Below, in pieces: positions 1 to 7,797 of a stretch of 64,000 bases of DNA (the first letter of the stretch is position 1; each line of letters starts with the position of its first letter). A program made the position numbers and the translations under genes. The notes beneath the pieces were generated by a model that ran no database searches, was not told the DNA's origin, and saw only the letters and a program-made list of their open reading frames with translations. The stretch comes from Mycobacterium triplex (GTDB taxonomy: Bacteria > Actinomycetota > Actinomycetes > Mycobacteriales > Mycobacteriaceae): the NCBI RefSeq assembly GCF_000689255.1, contig NZ_HG964446.1:4074734-4138733 (forward strand). Reading direction: 5' to 3'.

Positions 1-180
1 GTCGACGTTCAGGTCCTTGTTCCGGAACGCCTCCAGCCGAAGCTTGTCCAGCGCGTCGGAGGCATTCGAGATCAACTCCCGCAGAAACGAGTCCTTGTTG
101 GAGTAGACCGAGTGGACCATCAGGTCGAGGAGTTGGCGGGCCTCGGCCTGGAATTCCAATTGCTCAACACCGGCATTCAT
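1..180 (-). CDS. htpG: HtpG (Hsp90 chaperone), N-terminal part, cut by window edge
   Basis: ATP-dependent cytosolic Hsp90-family chaperone. Only the first 60 residues lie in the window, starting from an ATG whose complement is at 178-180. They show the family's N-terminal ATPase signature: an E-F-Q-A-E-A-R-Q-L-L-D-L-M stretch, then HSVYSNKDSFLRELISNASD, which contains the conserved Glu and Asn of the GHKL nucleotide pocket. The rest runs off the left edge. It is divergent from the next gene. Family assignment is firm; completeness cannot be judged. Confidence 0.95.
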   Translation of the reverse strand, partial: MNAGVEQLEFQAEARQLLDLMVHSVYSNKDSFLRELISNASDALDKLRLEAFRNKDLNVD

Positions 181-251
181 GGCATTCAAATCTACCGTTG
201 CGCTCGGGCTCTACCCTGAACAGGTCAGCCCCACCGACGAAGGGACATCTG

Positions 252-872
252 GTGTCTGTTGCCCAACGCGAACGTGCCGCCCTCGTCGACACCATGCGCA
301 CCGTCGGACCGGATGCGCCCACCCTGTGCGACGGCTGGACCACCCGAGATCTGGCCGCCCACCTCGTGATTCGCGAATATCGCGCGGATGCCGCGCCCGG
401 CATTCTCATCCCGTTCTTCGCCGCCCACACCGCCAAGGTGCAAAACGCGGTGGCTGAGCAGACGGAGTGGGAGGCGCTGCTGGACAAGGTCGCGTCCGGT
501 CCGCCGCTGTACTCACCGCTGAAGCTGCTCGACCCGGTGGCCAACATCGGCGAGATGTTCATCCACCACGAGGACGTGCGTCGCGCGCAGCCGGACTGGG
601 CGCCGCGCGCGCTGGAGCCGGCCCTGGCCAAAAGCCTGCGCCGCACGCTTCCGCTGATGGCCCGGATGACGCTGGCGAAGGTTCCCGGCCGGGTCGCATT
701 ACGCCTGCCGGAGGGCAAGACGGTGCTGATCGCGGGCAGCGGCCCGGCGGTCACGGTGACCGGTGCGCCCGAAGAGCTGCTGCTGTTCTCGGTCGGGCGA
801 GAGGCCCGCGTGGAGTTCGACGGCGATCCGTCGGCGGTGCAGACCGTCCGCGATGCACCTAAGGGTTTGTAG
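252..872 (+). CDS. TIGR03085-family protein (mycothiol maleylpyruvate isomerase / DinB-like fold)
   Basis: 206-residue protein. The N-terminus (ERAALVDTM, then a CDGWTTRDLAAHLVIRE stretch at about residues 25-42) is typical of the DinB/maleylpyruvate-isomerase-like four-helix domain, in which His residues such as the one in DLAAHL bind a metal. A second part (about 130-205) resembles the sterol-carrier-like C-terminal half of these proteins. The GTG at 252 is preferred over an upstream in-frame ATG at 198 because a GAAGGGA ribosome site precedes it and the conserved domain starts right after it. The last 14 bases overlap the convergent membrane-protein gene. The substrate is unknown; a thiol- or metal-dependent enzymatic role is inferred from the family. 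Confidence 0.75.
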   Translation: MSVAQRERAALVDTMRTVGPDAPTLCDGWTTRDLAAHLVIREYRADAAPGILIPFFAAHTAKVQNAVAEQTEWEALLDKVASGPPLYSPLKLLDPVANIGEMFIHHEDVRRAQPDWAPRALEPALAKSLRRTLPLMARMTLAKVPGRVALRLPEGKTVLIAGSGPAVTVTGAPEELLLFSVGREARVEFDGDPSAVQTVRDAPKGL

Positions 873-1740
873 GCTCGGCAGCGAACGGGACTTCGACCCC
901 CTTCTGGAACGACAGCGCCGCGCTCTGAATCGTCAACGCGGCGGTCAGCACGGACACCCACAGCCAGGCCTCGGCCGGGGCGATATGCGTGGCCGTGTTG
1001 GCATAACCCAAGGCCTCGACGGACCGAACGACCACGACGCCGACGACCGCGACCGTGATGTACGGGACGACCGTGCGCACGCGTCGGGTAAGCCGGCTGG
1101 GCGGTGATTCCGAACCCCGCCTTGACATTCCGAGGTACCACGCGGCGGCGCACACCACCAGGACCGCCAGCGGTAGCGGAATCAGCAGCCGGTTCGCCCA
1201 GTCCCACAACGGTTGCAGTGGCTGGTGCGTCTGCTGATCACCCAGGGTGAGCGCGAGGTGCGTGAGGGTGTCTTCGACGAAGAACACGGTGATCGGCGGA
1301 ACGAGGACCGCAAGGGTGAACACGCAGTGTTTGGCCAGCGTGCTCGCCATGCCGGAAAAGAACTGGACGATCGCGTAGAGCAGCATGTAGATCGACGCCG
1401 CCAGCGCCACGGCCGCCAGCACTTCCGCCGACGAAGCTCGGCCGTTGGTGATGGCGCAGCCGGTCTCGCCGGCGAGCAGGCTGTAGCGCAGGGTCGTCAG
1501 AAACAGGCCGACGAACCCGCACACCAGCGCGATTCCCACTTGCGTCTCGTGCTCGATTTCACGCGGCTCCAGCGAACGGCTTTCGCCGCGGCGCCGGTAA
1601 GCACGGTCGAGCACGAGGTTGATGACGACAAAGGCGAAGCCGGCGAGGATGCCGGTCAGCTGCGCGTAACTCCTTGCCACGATCGATATGTCGAAGCCCG
1701 TCCAGGGGACGCAGGAGTCGGCGATGAATCCCATGGCCAT
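859..1740 (-). CDS. Hypothetical multi-pass membrane protein
   Basis: 293 residues with about six or seven hydrophobic segments: near residue 20 (LTGILAGFAFVVINLV), then around 70, 105, 135, 185, 225 and 255. No catalytic motif is recognised. The ATG at 1740 is chosen because a TACCGT hexamer lies exactly 7 bases upstream, the mycobacterial leaderless layout; a GTG at 1749 is the in-frame alternative. A cytosolic loop rich in Arg and Glu (RAYRRRGESRSLEPREIEHE) follows the first hairpin. It is convergent with the TIGR03085 gene and overlaps it by 14 bases. Function unknown. Confidence 0.7.
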   Translation of the reverse strand: MAMGFIADSCVPWTGFDISIVARSYAQLTGILAGFAFVVINLVLDRAYRRRGESRSLEPREIEHETQVGIALVCGFVGLFLTTLRYSLLAGETGCAITNGRASSAEVLAAVALAASIYMLLYAIVQFFSGMASTLAKHCVFTLAVLVPPITVFFVEDTLTHLALTLGDQQTHQPLQPLWDWANRLLIPLPLAVLVVCAAAWYLGMSRRGSESPPSRLTRRVRTVVPYITVAVVGVVVVRSVEALGYANTATHIAPAEAWLWVSVLTAALTIQSAALSFQKGVEVPFAAEPTNP

Positions 1741-1747
1741 CGTTGAC

Positions 1748-1753
1748 ACGGTA
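1748..1753 (-). promoter_or_regulatory. -10 hexamer TACCGT, leaderless promoter for the membrane protein
   Basis: TACCGT on the minus strand, followed by seven bases (GTCAACG) and then the ATG at 1740. This is the spacing of leaderless mycobacterial transcripts. No clear -35 is needed or seen. Confidence 0.5.
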
Positions 1754-1862
1754 CCCGGACCGACCGCGGCAGCAGGGTATCGACGCGCGCTGATTCCGGT
1801 CCTGTTGGATCAACCCTCGGATACCACACGGATTTCGAACGCGATAGCACATTCGAAAACTG

Positions 1863-3425
1863 TTACAGCCCAGCCTTTTTGGTGCTGATGGCCTCGCGCA
1901 GCTCCTTCTTGATGACTTTGCCGAATTGGTTGCGCGGCAAGGTGTCGACGATGACGAGGCGTTCGGGATGTTTGTAGCGGCTCAAGCCCAGCGAATGACA
2001 GTGCCGCACCAGGGATTCCAATGACACGCCGTCAGCCGAGGCGGGTACCACGACGGCGCACACCCGCTCCCCCGCGCTGTGATCGGGCACTCCGATGACG
2101 GCGACATCGGCGACGGCGGGATGGGTGGCGAGCACGTTCTCGATCTCGAGGGCCGAGATGTTCTCCGCGTTGCGGATGATCGCGTCCTTGATCCTGCCGG
2201 TGACCCGGACGTTGCCGTCGGCATCGATCAGCCCCAGATCCCCGGTGCGCAACCAGCCGTCCTCGTCGAACGCAGCGGCGTCGAGGGTCGCGTCCGCGTA
2301 GCCGAGGAAGCATTGCGGTCCCTTGAGCCGTAGCTCTCCTTCCTGGCCGACGGGCAGTTCGTTCTCGCGGTTGTCGACCACGCGGACGCTGACCCCCGGA
2401 ACCGGTGCACCGACGGTGTAGTCGAGCACCTCGGGCGGGGCATCGAGCGACGGTGAGGTCGCCACCGGAAACTCGGTCATCCCCCACGCGTTCGCGATGC
2501 CGGCCGTCCCGAAGGTTTCGCGGACTTGTCGTCCCAGTTCGGCGGTGATCGGCGCACCGCCGGCGATGCAACCCCGCAGCGCACCGAAGAGGGGCCGATC
2601 ACCATGGGCCCGTTGCGCTTCCAGGAAAGCCACGAAAAACGGTGTGGCCGTGCCCAGAAAGGTCGGATTGTGCGCCGCGATGGCCCGCGGGGTCGCGACC
2701 GGATCGAATACCTCGAACAGCGCCAGGCGCATGCCGGTCATCAGCGCGGCGGCGATCATCGCGGCCCCGCCGATATGGGCGATCGGAAACGCGATCGGAT
2801 CCACGTCGTCGGCGGTGATGCCCATCGCCGCGACCATTCCACGCGAGCCGGCGATCACCGTGCTGTCGGTGTGACGAATCCCCTTGGGAGCCGCGGTAGT
2901 TCCCGACGAGTAGTAGATCCACTGATTGTCGCCGCCGGTGACCGCCGCGAGCGCATCGGCATCCGCGCGCGGCAGCCGTAGCTCACCGGCGCACGGCGGT
3001 GTCGCCAGGTCGACGGTGATGGCCTCGAAGCCCTGCGCCGCGGCCAACGACCGGGCCAGCGCGCCGTGATCGAACCCTCGCCAAACTTCGGGCACCACAA
3101 GGAATTCGGTCGACAGCTGCCCGGTGATGAAGGCGACCTCCCGCTCCCGCAGGATTGGGATGATCGGGTTTTGCACCGCGCCGAGTCGGGCCAGCGCCGC
3201 CATGACGACCACGGTCTCGAGCATGGTCGGCAGCTGCCAGGACACCACGGTTCCCGCGCCGATCCCGCGTTCGGCGAACGCGGCCGCCGTCGCGCGTGCG
3301 GCATCGCGCAGCTCACGGGCGCTCAGGCTGCGGCCATGGTCGTCGGCGAAAAGCCGCCGATTCGGCTCGCGCTGGGCCGCTTCGGCGATCAACGTCCAGA
3401 AGCTGACGTCCTTTCCGGTCGTCAT
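1863..3425 (-). CDS. Acyl-CoA synthetase / AMP-binding ligase (FadD-like)
   Basis: 520-residue adenylate-forming enzyme that activates a carboxylic acid with ATP and CoA. Visible signatures: the P-loop YYSSGTTAAPKG (about residue 170), the A5-type motif NAWGMTEF (about 310), the ADP-binding TGDLG (about 395), and the C-terminal domain with GRIKDAIIRNAENIS and the catalytic Lys near NQFGKVIKKEL. Length fits the class I ligases (about 500-550). The ATG at 3425 overlaps the stop of the upstream thioesterase by four bases (ATGA), so the two are co-translated. A much longer in-frame extension to 3890 is only the antisense-free shadow of the thioesterase gene. Pairing with a TesB-like thioesterase suggests turnover of an acyl-CoA in lipid or cyclic-acid degradation; the substrate is not determinable. 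Confidence 0.9.
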   Translation of the reverse strand: MTTGKDVSFWTLIAEAAQREPNRRLFADDHGRSLSARELRDAARATAAAFAERGIGAGTVVSWQLPTMLETVVVMAALARLGAVQNPIIPILREREVAFITGQLSTEFLVVPEVWRGFDHGALARSLAAAQGFEAITVDLATPPCAGELRLPRADADALAAVTGGDNQWIYYSSGTTAAPKGIRHTDSTVIAGSRGMVAAMGITADDVDPIAFPIAHIGGAAMIAAALMTGMRLALFEVFDPVATPRAIAAHNPTFLGTATPFFVAFLEAQRAHGDRPLFGALRGCIAGGAPITAELGRQVRETFGTAGIANAWGMTEFPVATSPSLDAPPEVLDYTVGAPVPGVSVRVVDNRENELPVGQEGELRLKGPQCFLGYADATLDAAAFDEDGWLRTGDLGLIDADGNVRVTGRIKDAIIRNAENISALEIENVLATHPAVADVAVIGVPDHSAGERVCAVVVPASADGVSLESLVRHCHSLGLSRYKHPERLVIVDTLPRNQFGKVIKKELREAISTKKAGL

Positions 3426-4267
3426 CCGCCGGGTGGCAAGTCCGAGGGTGGTCGAAATCCCGAGTGCGCGATGGCTACGGACACCGCGCTGCCGACAGGA
3501 CCACGGTGGTCCACGACGACGGCCGAACCGTTGGCCACCCCGTCGTCGCTGTAGTGAGTCAGTGCGGCCAGCCCGATATGAGGTCCTTCGGGCAGCCGGC
3601 TCAAGGTGAGCGTGTAGTCGACGTTGATGAACTCCAGCGCGTTGGTGCCCCAGTTCGCGATCGCGGCGGTGACGTCGGCACACAGCGCGGCGCGGGTGAA
3701 CGGCGTGAGAGGCTCGTCGTCGATCAGGGGACGTGTTTCGTGTAGCCACGTGTACTTGGGTCCGGTCGTGTCCCAGTCGGGATCGGGGTTCTGCAGCTCG
3801 CCGCCCCAGCCGTAGGTCCGCAGGAACAGCGTCGGTTTGTCGCCGTCGTGCTCGGTGGGCAGCCGCGGCATCTGCAGGGGTTGCGACCACACCTTGCCAT
3901 CGGGCTGCGAGCCGCGCCGCAAAAACAGCGCGCTTGCCCGCGCGACCGGTTCGCCGCGCTGCATGAGAAGGGCCTCGACCAGCCGCAATCGCCGCCGTTC
4001 GTGTTGCACCGTGGTGTGCACCTCGAACGGCTCCAGCGCGGCCGGTGCGGGCAGGTCGACCGTCAGCCGCGCGGGTTGCAGCTCGGGGTCGTCGACCTCA
4101 CCTTCGAGGACCGCGGCCAGGATGCCACCGACGACGTGTCCGCTCATGGACGGGCCCCACCCGCCGCGCGCTACTGCCGTTGGCACATAATGACTTCCGT
4201 CGCGCATGAAATACGGCCTCGGCGTCCTGAAATCGACGTCATCGGGCACGATATCGGGCTCGGTCAC
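3422..4267 (-). CDS. TesB-like acyl-CoA thioesterase family protein (double hotdog)
   Basis: 281 residues. The layout is that of the TesB-like double-hotdog family: N-terminal hotdog with GGWGPSMSGHVVGGILAAVLE (about residues 36-55) and the strand RLTVDLPAPAALEPFEVHT, then the second hotdog with NALEFINVDYTLTLSRLPEG and a GVANGSAVVVDHRGPVGSA ending. It would hydrolyse acyl-CoA to acid plus CoA. The start is taken as GTG 4267, which overlaps by four bases (GTGA) the stop of a seven-codon mini-ORF that carries the only good ribosome site. A longer reading to 4342 lacks a ribosome site and looks non-conserved (Cys-rich). It is translationally coupled to the downstream ligase. Confidence 0.8.
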   Translation of the reverse strand: MTEPDIVPDDVDFRTPRPYFMRDGSHYVPTAVARGGWGPSMSGHVVGGILAAVLEGEVDDPELQPARLTVDLPAPAALEPFEVHTTVQHERRRLRLVEALLMQRGEPVARASALFLRRGSQPDGKVWSQPLQMPRLPTEHDGDKPTLFLRTYGWGGELQNPDPDWDTTGPKYTWLHETRPLIDDEPLTPFTRAALCADVTAAIANWGTNALEFINVDYTLTLSRLPEGPHIGLAALTHYSDDGVANGSAVVVDHRGPVGSAVSVAIAHSGFRPPSDLPPGG

Positions 4268-4284
4268 GCGAGCAGGGCTTTCAT
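4264..4284 (-). CDS. Six-residue leader peptide coupled to the thioesterase
   Basis: ATG AAA GCC CTG CTC GCG TGA (MKALLA-stop), preceded by a strong AGAGGAGG ribosome site about 7 bases upstream. Its stop overlaps the thioesterase GTG as GTGA. The thioesterase start has no ribosome site of its own at the right distance, so termination-reinitiation is the simplest reading. Inference from layout only. Confidence 0.4.
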   Translation of the reverse strand: MKALLA

Positions 4285-4570
4285 CGAGATTCCTCCTCTG
4301 AGGTAAGCAACAGTAGATATTACAGTTCGTCTTCCAGGTCATCCGTTATGCGGTCGGCGTTTGTGTTAAAGGCCCACTCGCACAGCAGTATTGACCTTCG
4401 CACACACGGTAATCGGCCCCCCTTACCGACCGCCCAGCACCGAATGCCGAGCGAGTAGCCAAAGGCTTCGCAGGGAGAAGGCACAGCCGATTCATAGCCA
4501 GGCTATCTAGCGTCGGATGAGTTGGGGGTCAGCATTCGACAAATCCACTAATGAACGAGTGGGGGGAAAT

Positions 4571-5194
4571 ATGAAACTCAAGCAATTGATTGCGGCGGGC
4601 ACGCTGGCCGGCGCCTTCAGCGCGGCAGCGCTGGGCGTGGGTGCCGGTGTGGCCAACGCCGCTCCCGCAGGCCCGGGAGGCCATGGCGCTCCGGGACCTG
4701 GCGGTGTCCACGCGCCGACCGGGCCAAATGATCCCGGCGGTCCCGGCGGCCCCGGTGGCCCGGGCCCGGGTGGACCAGGTGGTCCCGGTGGTCCTGGTGG
4801 CCCCGGCGAACACGGTCCGGGCGGGCCCGGTGGACCTCCCGGTGGCCCGGGTGGTCCCGGTGGTCCTGGACCTGGCGGTCCTGGTGGGCCGGGTGGCCCG
4901 GGCGGACCCGGACACCCGGGTGGTCCCGGCTTCAACGGGCCGGGCGGACCAGGCGGTCCTTGGCACGGCGATGCGCATCGCGGCTACTTCAACAACGCAC
5001 CGTGGGGCAACGGACCCGCCCCTTGGGGACCGGGTGAACCGCCCCGGCCGGCGTGGGATCGACCGCTCCCGCCGCCAGGGGGCCCGTGGAACTACGGCCC
5101 GATCAACTACTGGGGCTACCAGGAGACTCCCGTGTGGGATCCCGGTTTCAACCAGTGGGGCTTCTGGTTTTTCGGAGTCTGGATCCCGCTGTAA
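4571..5194 (+). CDS. Secreted collagen-like Gly-Pro-Gly repeat protein
   Basis: 207 residues, exported. A Sec signal peptide (MKLKQLIAAGTLAGAFSAAA...GVANA, cleavage about residue 30) precedes a low-complexity region of GPGGPG triplets (about residues 55-130). The C-terminus is aromatic and Trp-rich: NYGPINYWGYQE, then WDPGFNQWGFWFFGVWIPL. Related Gly/Pro-rich secreted proteins with a conserved WGFWFFG-type tail are common in mycobacteria, but no function is assigned. The ATG at 4571 is preceded by GGGGGGAAAT. A clear hairpin terminator follows at 5214-5253. A shorter protein with the same GPGGPG tract lies 1.5 kb downstream on the other strand (6714-7013). Confidence 0.8.
   Translation: MKLKQLIAAGTLAGAFSAAALGVGAGVANAAPAGPGGHGAPGPGGVHAPTGPNDPGGPGGPGGPGPGGPGGPGGPGGPGEHGPGGPGGPPGGPGGPGGPGPGGPGGPGGPGGPGHPGGPGFNGPGGPGGPWHGDAHRGYFNNAPWGNGPAPWGPGEPPRPAWDRPLPPPGGPWNYGPINYWGYQETPVWDPGFNQWGFWFFGVWIPL
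4735..4956 (+). repeat. GPG-encoding low-complexity repeat
   Basis: About 220 bases of 9-base units encoding Gly-Pro-Gly / Gly-Gly-Pro (ggtcccggt, ggcccgggt variants). Third positions vary between units, so the tract is coding-constrained rather than a recent slippage product. The opposite strand also reads as PGPPGP and produces a false ORF. Confidence 0.8.
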
Positions 5195-5213
5195 ACGGCT
5201 GACCACAACCCAC

Positions 5214-5253
5214 CACGACGCCCGTTTCGCCGCTCGGCGAGGCGGGCGTCGTG
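5214..5253 (+). terminator. Hairpin terminator after the collagen-like gene
   Basis: CACGACGCCCG at 5214-5224 pairs exactly with CGGGCGTCGTG at 5243-5253 around an 18-base loop, 20 bases after the stop codon. There is no U-tract, as is usual for mycobacterial hairpins. Confidence 0.65.
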
Positions 5254-5296
5254 CGTGGTCGTCGGGTCTCGCGCGACGCAGCTGCCCGGAACGTCT

Positions 5297-5302
5297 TACA
5301 CT
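5297..5302 (+). promoter_or_regulatory. -10 hexamer TACACT, leaderless promoter of the histidine phosphatase
   Basis: TACACT, six bases (gctcgc), then the GTG at 5309. The spacing places the transcription start at the start codon. Confidence 0.55.
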
Positions 5303-5308
5303 GCTCGC

Positions 5309-6052
5309 GTGAAAACTGCGGAGGATCGTCGACGTCGACGGACGCGTGAAATCACTGTGACCATACGAAGTTTCGTCGCCATCCTGCTAGTCGCGGCGCT
5401 GGCGACGAGCTGGGCGCCGGCGCGGGCCGCCGGAAACCGCACCATCACGTTGACGCTGGTGCGACATGCACAGTCGGCGGCCAACGCGTCGGGATTGATC
5501 GACACCTCGGTTCCCGGTCCCGAACTTTCGCCCCGCGGCTTCTGCCAGGCGGCCGTCGTGGCCCCGCAGTTGGCGCCGAACCACTACGACGGCGTCTACG
5601 CGTCGACCATGATCCGCACCCAGGAAACGGCCGCGCCGACGTCACAGGTGCTCGGCGAACCCGTCACGGTGCTGCCCGGGCTGCGGGAGATCGAGGCGGG
5701 CAAGTTCGAGGGCACCCCCGAGGCCGACATCCCCCAGACCTACTTCGCCGCACCGGCACGCTGGATACAGGGCGACCGCAACGCACGCATCCCCGGCTCG
5801 GTGAATGGCAACGAGTTCAACGCGCGATTCACCGAAGCCGTCCAACGCATCTACGACAGCGGCGAGCAGAATCCGGTCGCGTTCTCGCACAGCGCCGCGA
5901 TCATGTTCTGGGTGCTGATGAACGCGCGGAATGCGGATCCGTCGTTGCTGAAAACCAAGTCGTTGACCAATGTGGGCCATGTGGTGGTGACCGGAAATCC
6001 GTCCGACGGCTGGACGATGACCGAATGGGATGCCGATCCCCCGCCGTGCTGA
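5309..6052 (+). CDS. Secreted histidine phosphatase (phosphoglycerate-mutase-like)
   Basis: 247 residues. A basic N-region (KTAEDRRRRRTRE) and a hydrophobic segment (SFVAILLVAALATSWAPARAA) form a signal peptide or anchor, so it acts outside the membrane. The catalytic motif LVRHAQSAAN (RHG class, phospho-His at about residue 52) is followed by the SxMxRTxET motif (ASTMIRTQETA), a conserved acidic REIEAGKFEG and the second catalytic His in VAFSHSAAI. It therefore has all core residues of histidine acid phosphatase clade 1. GTG 5309 is chosen because of the leaderless -10 at 5297; GTG 5357 (VTIRSFV) is the alternative. Substrate unknown. Confidence 0.8.
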   Translation: MKTAEDRRRRRTREITVTIRSFVAILLVAALATSWAPARAAGNRTITLTLVRHAQSAANASGLIDTSVPGPELSPRGFCQAAVVAPQLAPNHYDGVYASTMIRTQETAAPTSQVLGEPVTVLPGLREIEAGKFEGTPEADIPQTYFAAPARWIQGDRNARIPGSVNGNEFNARFTEAVQRIYDSGEQNPVAFSHSAAIMFWVLMNARNADPSLLKTKSLTNVGHVVVTGNPSDGWTMTEWDADPPPC

Positions 6053-6068
6053 CGCGCCTACCCCGCGC

Positions 6069-6704
6069 TTAGCTCTTGACGCCGACGGTTATCCCGTCGG
6101 ATACGAATCGCGTCCAGAACGCCCGCGGGATCCGGTGCTGATCGGTGACGGTGAACCCGGCGCCCTCGAAGATCGACCGCACCTCGGCGGGCGACGCGTT
6201 GTGTTGAGGCTTCCACCTGTTCGTCGACGGCAGATGCAGCAGCGTTTGTCGCGTACTCAGCGCGGAGACCGCCGCCAGCCCGCCCGGCGCCAGGACCCGA
6301 TGGAACTCCCGCAGCGCGGCCGGCTGGTCGAAGAAATGGAACGCCGAGGTCGTCACAACCGCGTCGAGGCAGCCGTCGTCAAAGGGCAGCTGCTCGGCCG
6401 GGCCGCGTAACCACTGCACCCGATCGGACCTGGCCCGCGCCTGGGCGAGCATGCCGGCCGACATGTCTACCCCATAGATCGCCTCGGGGTGTAGTTCGCG
6501 CTCGATGCGATCGCTGAGAAGGCCTGTCCCGCAGGCGATGTCAGCGATCTTGTGCGATTGATGGGCACGCAGCCGCGCGATGACCTCGTCGTGCGGCGGG
6601 CGATAGACCCACCGCTGCAACGCGGGCTGGTCGTAGACGGGGGCGAGGAAACTCCACACCCCGGTGATGGCGCTGTTGAACCCCCGACGTTGCGGTGCGG
6701 TCAT
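6069..6704 (-). CDS. Class I SAM-dependent methyltransferase
   Basis: 211 residues. Methyltransferase_11-type fold: motif I IADIACGTGLLSDRIE (about residue 53), motif II acidic GVDMSAGMLAQAR, then AEQLPFDDGCLDAVVTTSAFHFF and a LREFHRVLAPGG motif. The N-terminus (ITGVWSFLAPVYDQPALQRWVY) resembles UbiE/phospholipid methyltransferase-like proteins. The ATG is 9 bases after the stop of the small Gly-Pro-rich secreted gene, so they form an operon. Substrate not predictable. Confidence 0.8.
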   Translation of the reverse strand: MTAPQRRGFNSAITGVWSFLAPVYDQPALQRWVYRPPHDEVIARLRAHQSHKIADIACGTGLLSDRIERELHPEAIYGVDMSAGMLAQARARSDRVQWLRGPAEQLPFDDGCLDAVVTTSAFHFFDQPAALREFHRVLAPGGLAAVSALSTRQTLLHLPSTNRWKPQHNASPAEVRSIFEGAGFTVTDQHRIPRAFWTRFVSDGITVGVKS

Positions 6705-6713
6705 ACGACATGT

Positions 6714-7013
6714 CTAGTGGTGGCCCGGCAATCCGGGTCCACCGGGGCCCCCGGGTCCGCCGGGCCCACCAGGTCCGCCTGGACCTCCCGGTCCACCGGG
6801 ACCGCCCGGTCCATTGGCGGCCGGAAGCACGAACACGCATTGGTTCAACTCGACGCTCCAGGCCCAGCCGGGGGCGCAATACGGCTCGGCCCGGCTGACG
6901 GCGGGCGCCACGATCCAGGCCGTCGGCAACCCCGCCAACACGAGAGCGAACACGCCGACCGCGCAACGCCGTAGCAATGGCGGGCGGGTCAGCACTGCAG
7001 TCGTCTTACTCAT
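6714..7013 (-). CDS. Small secreted protein with GPGGPG tail
   Basis: 99 residues: a signal peptide (arginine-rich n-region, LLRRCAVGVFALVLAGLPTAW, cleavage near VSRAEP), a short globular part with two Cys (EPYCAPGWAWSVELNQCVFVLP) that may form a disulfide, then about nine GPG triplets ending GLPGHH. A strong GGGGAGGAGA ribosome site precedes the ATG at 7013. It is co-transcribed with the downstream methyltransferase. The tail is the same low-complexity type as in the 207-residue protein at 4571-5194. Function unknown. Confidence 0.75.
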   Translation of the reverse strand: MSKTTAVLTRPPLLRRCAVGVFALVLAGLPTAWIVAPAVSRAEPYCAPGWAWSVELNQCVFVLPAANGPGGPGGPGGPGGPGGPGGPGGPGGPGLPGHH

Positions 7014-7129
7014 GTCGGTTCTCCTCCCCGAGAAAACATCCGGCCAGCAGCAGGCAACATCATTGTGAACCAGCCGAGCCGTTCACGGTCCGGATTGGTC
7101 GGCGTCGACTCACGTCGCACGGCGACGGC

Positions 7130-7135
7130 TACGCT
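7130..7135 (+). promoter_or_regulatory. -10 hexamer TACGCT, leaderless
   Basis: TACGCT, seven bases (gcggcgc), then ATG 7143. This decides the start of the downstream gene over in-frame upstream candidates. Confidence 0.55.
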
Positions 7136-7142
7136 GCGGCGC

Positions 7143-7763
7143 ATGGACGCGTCCAACATCGAGCTCGGGACCGTGTTCCGGTTCCCGCACGACGACCGGC
7201 CCAACCGAGTTCTGCTGCACGACGGTGACGTCGTCATGTACGACGTCTGGTGGCCGCATCTGAACGGCTGGGGCCTGGCGGACCTCGCAACGGTCCGGCG
7301 CAAGCGCATCGCCTACTACGTCACCACCGTCGCCACGCTGGTGGAAAAGGCGACTGAGCTACGTTCCGAACCGCTGTCGGCCGACGAGCAGACCATCCAC
7401 CGACCCGACCTGCCGTTCGCGCCACTGCAGGACGCGGCAATCGCATGGTCATCGGATCCGGCCGAGCGGCTGACGAAGGATGGATCGGGGCTCAGCGCTC
7501 CCGCTGTTTATCTGTCGCCCTTCGGACCCGGTGGCGGCACCAAGCCGCGACGGCGAGTCGAGGCCGTCAACGGCTCCTCCTTCTCAGCCGAGGAACTGTT
7601 CGGCGCGGCTCGGGCCGTCCAGGCCGCGCACCTGGGCGATGAGTCGCCGGTGACGGGAGTGGGAATCTACCGCTCGGGCCTGCAACGGGGCCTGCCCGAG
7701 TTCTACCTGTGGGGGTCCGTCAGCCGATTGCACGAAACGCTTGCAGCACATCAGAATCCCTAA
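7143..7763 (+). CDS. Conserved hypothetical protein
   Basis: 206 residues, soluble, no signal or membrane segment. It begins MDASNIELGTVFRFPHDD and contains a VVMYDVWWPHLNGWGLADL stretch and a C-terminal VTGVGIYRSGLQRGLPEFYLWGS. No catalytic motif is recognised. The ATG at 7143 is set by the leaderless -10 at 7130. It stands alone, between the divergent small-secreted operon and a methyltransferase 35 bases downstream that has its own promoter. Function unknown. Confidence 0.65.
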   Translation: MDASNIELGTVFRFPHDDRPNRVLLHDGDVVMYDVWWPHLNGWGLADLATVRRKRIAYYVTTVATLVEKATELRSEPLSADEQTIHRPDLPFAPLQDAAIAWSSDPAERLTKDGSGLSAPAVYLSPFGPGGGTKPRRRVEAVNGSSFSAEELFGAARAVQAAHLGDESPVTGVGIYRSGLQRGLPEFYLWGSVSRLHETLAAHQNP

Positions 7764-7785
7764 GTTCAGACACAGGTAAGCGCTC

Positions 7786-7791
7786 TAGCGT
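7786..7791 (+). promoter_or_regulatory. -10 hexamer TAGCGT, leaderless
   Basis: TAGCGT, six bases (ggcaga), then GTG 7798. Confidence 0.55.
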
Positions 7792-7797
7792 GGCAGA

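Noticed and set aside
4507..4935. Pro-Gly-rich minus-strand frame resembling collagen
   Set aside because: Reverse complement of the GPG repeat tract; mirror effect of a Gly/Pro codon repeat, no signal sequence.
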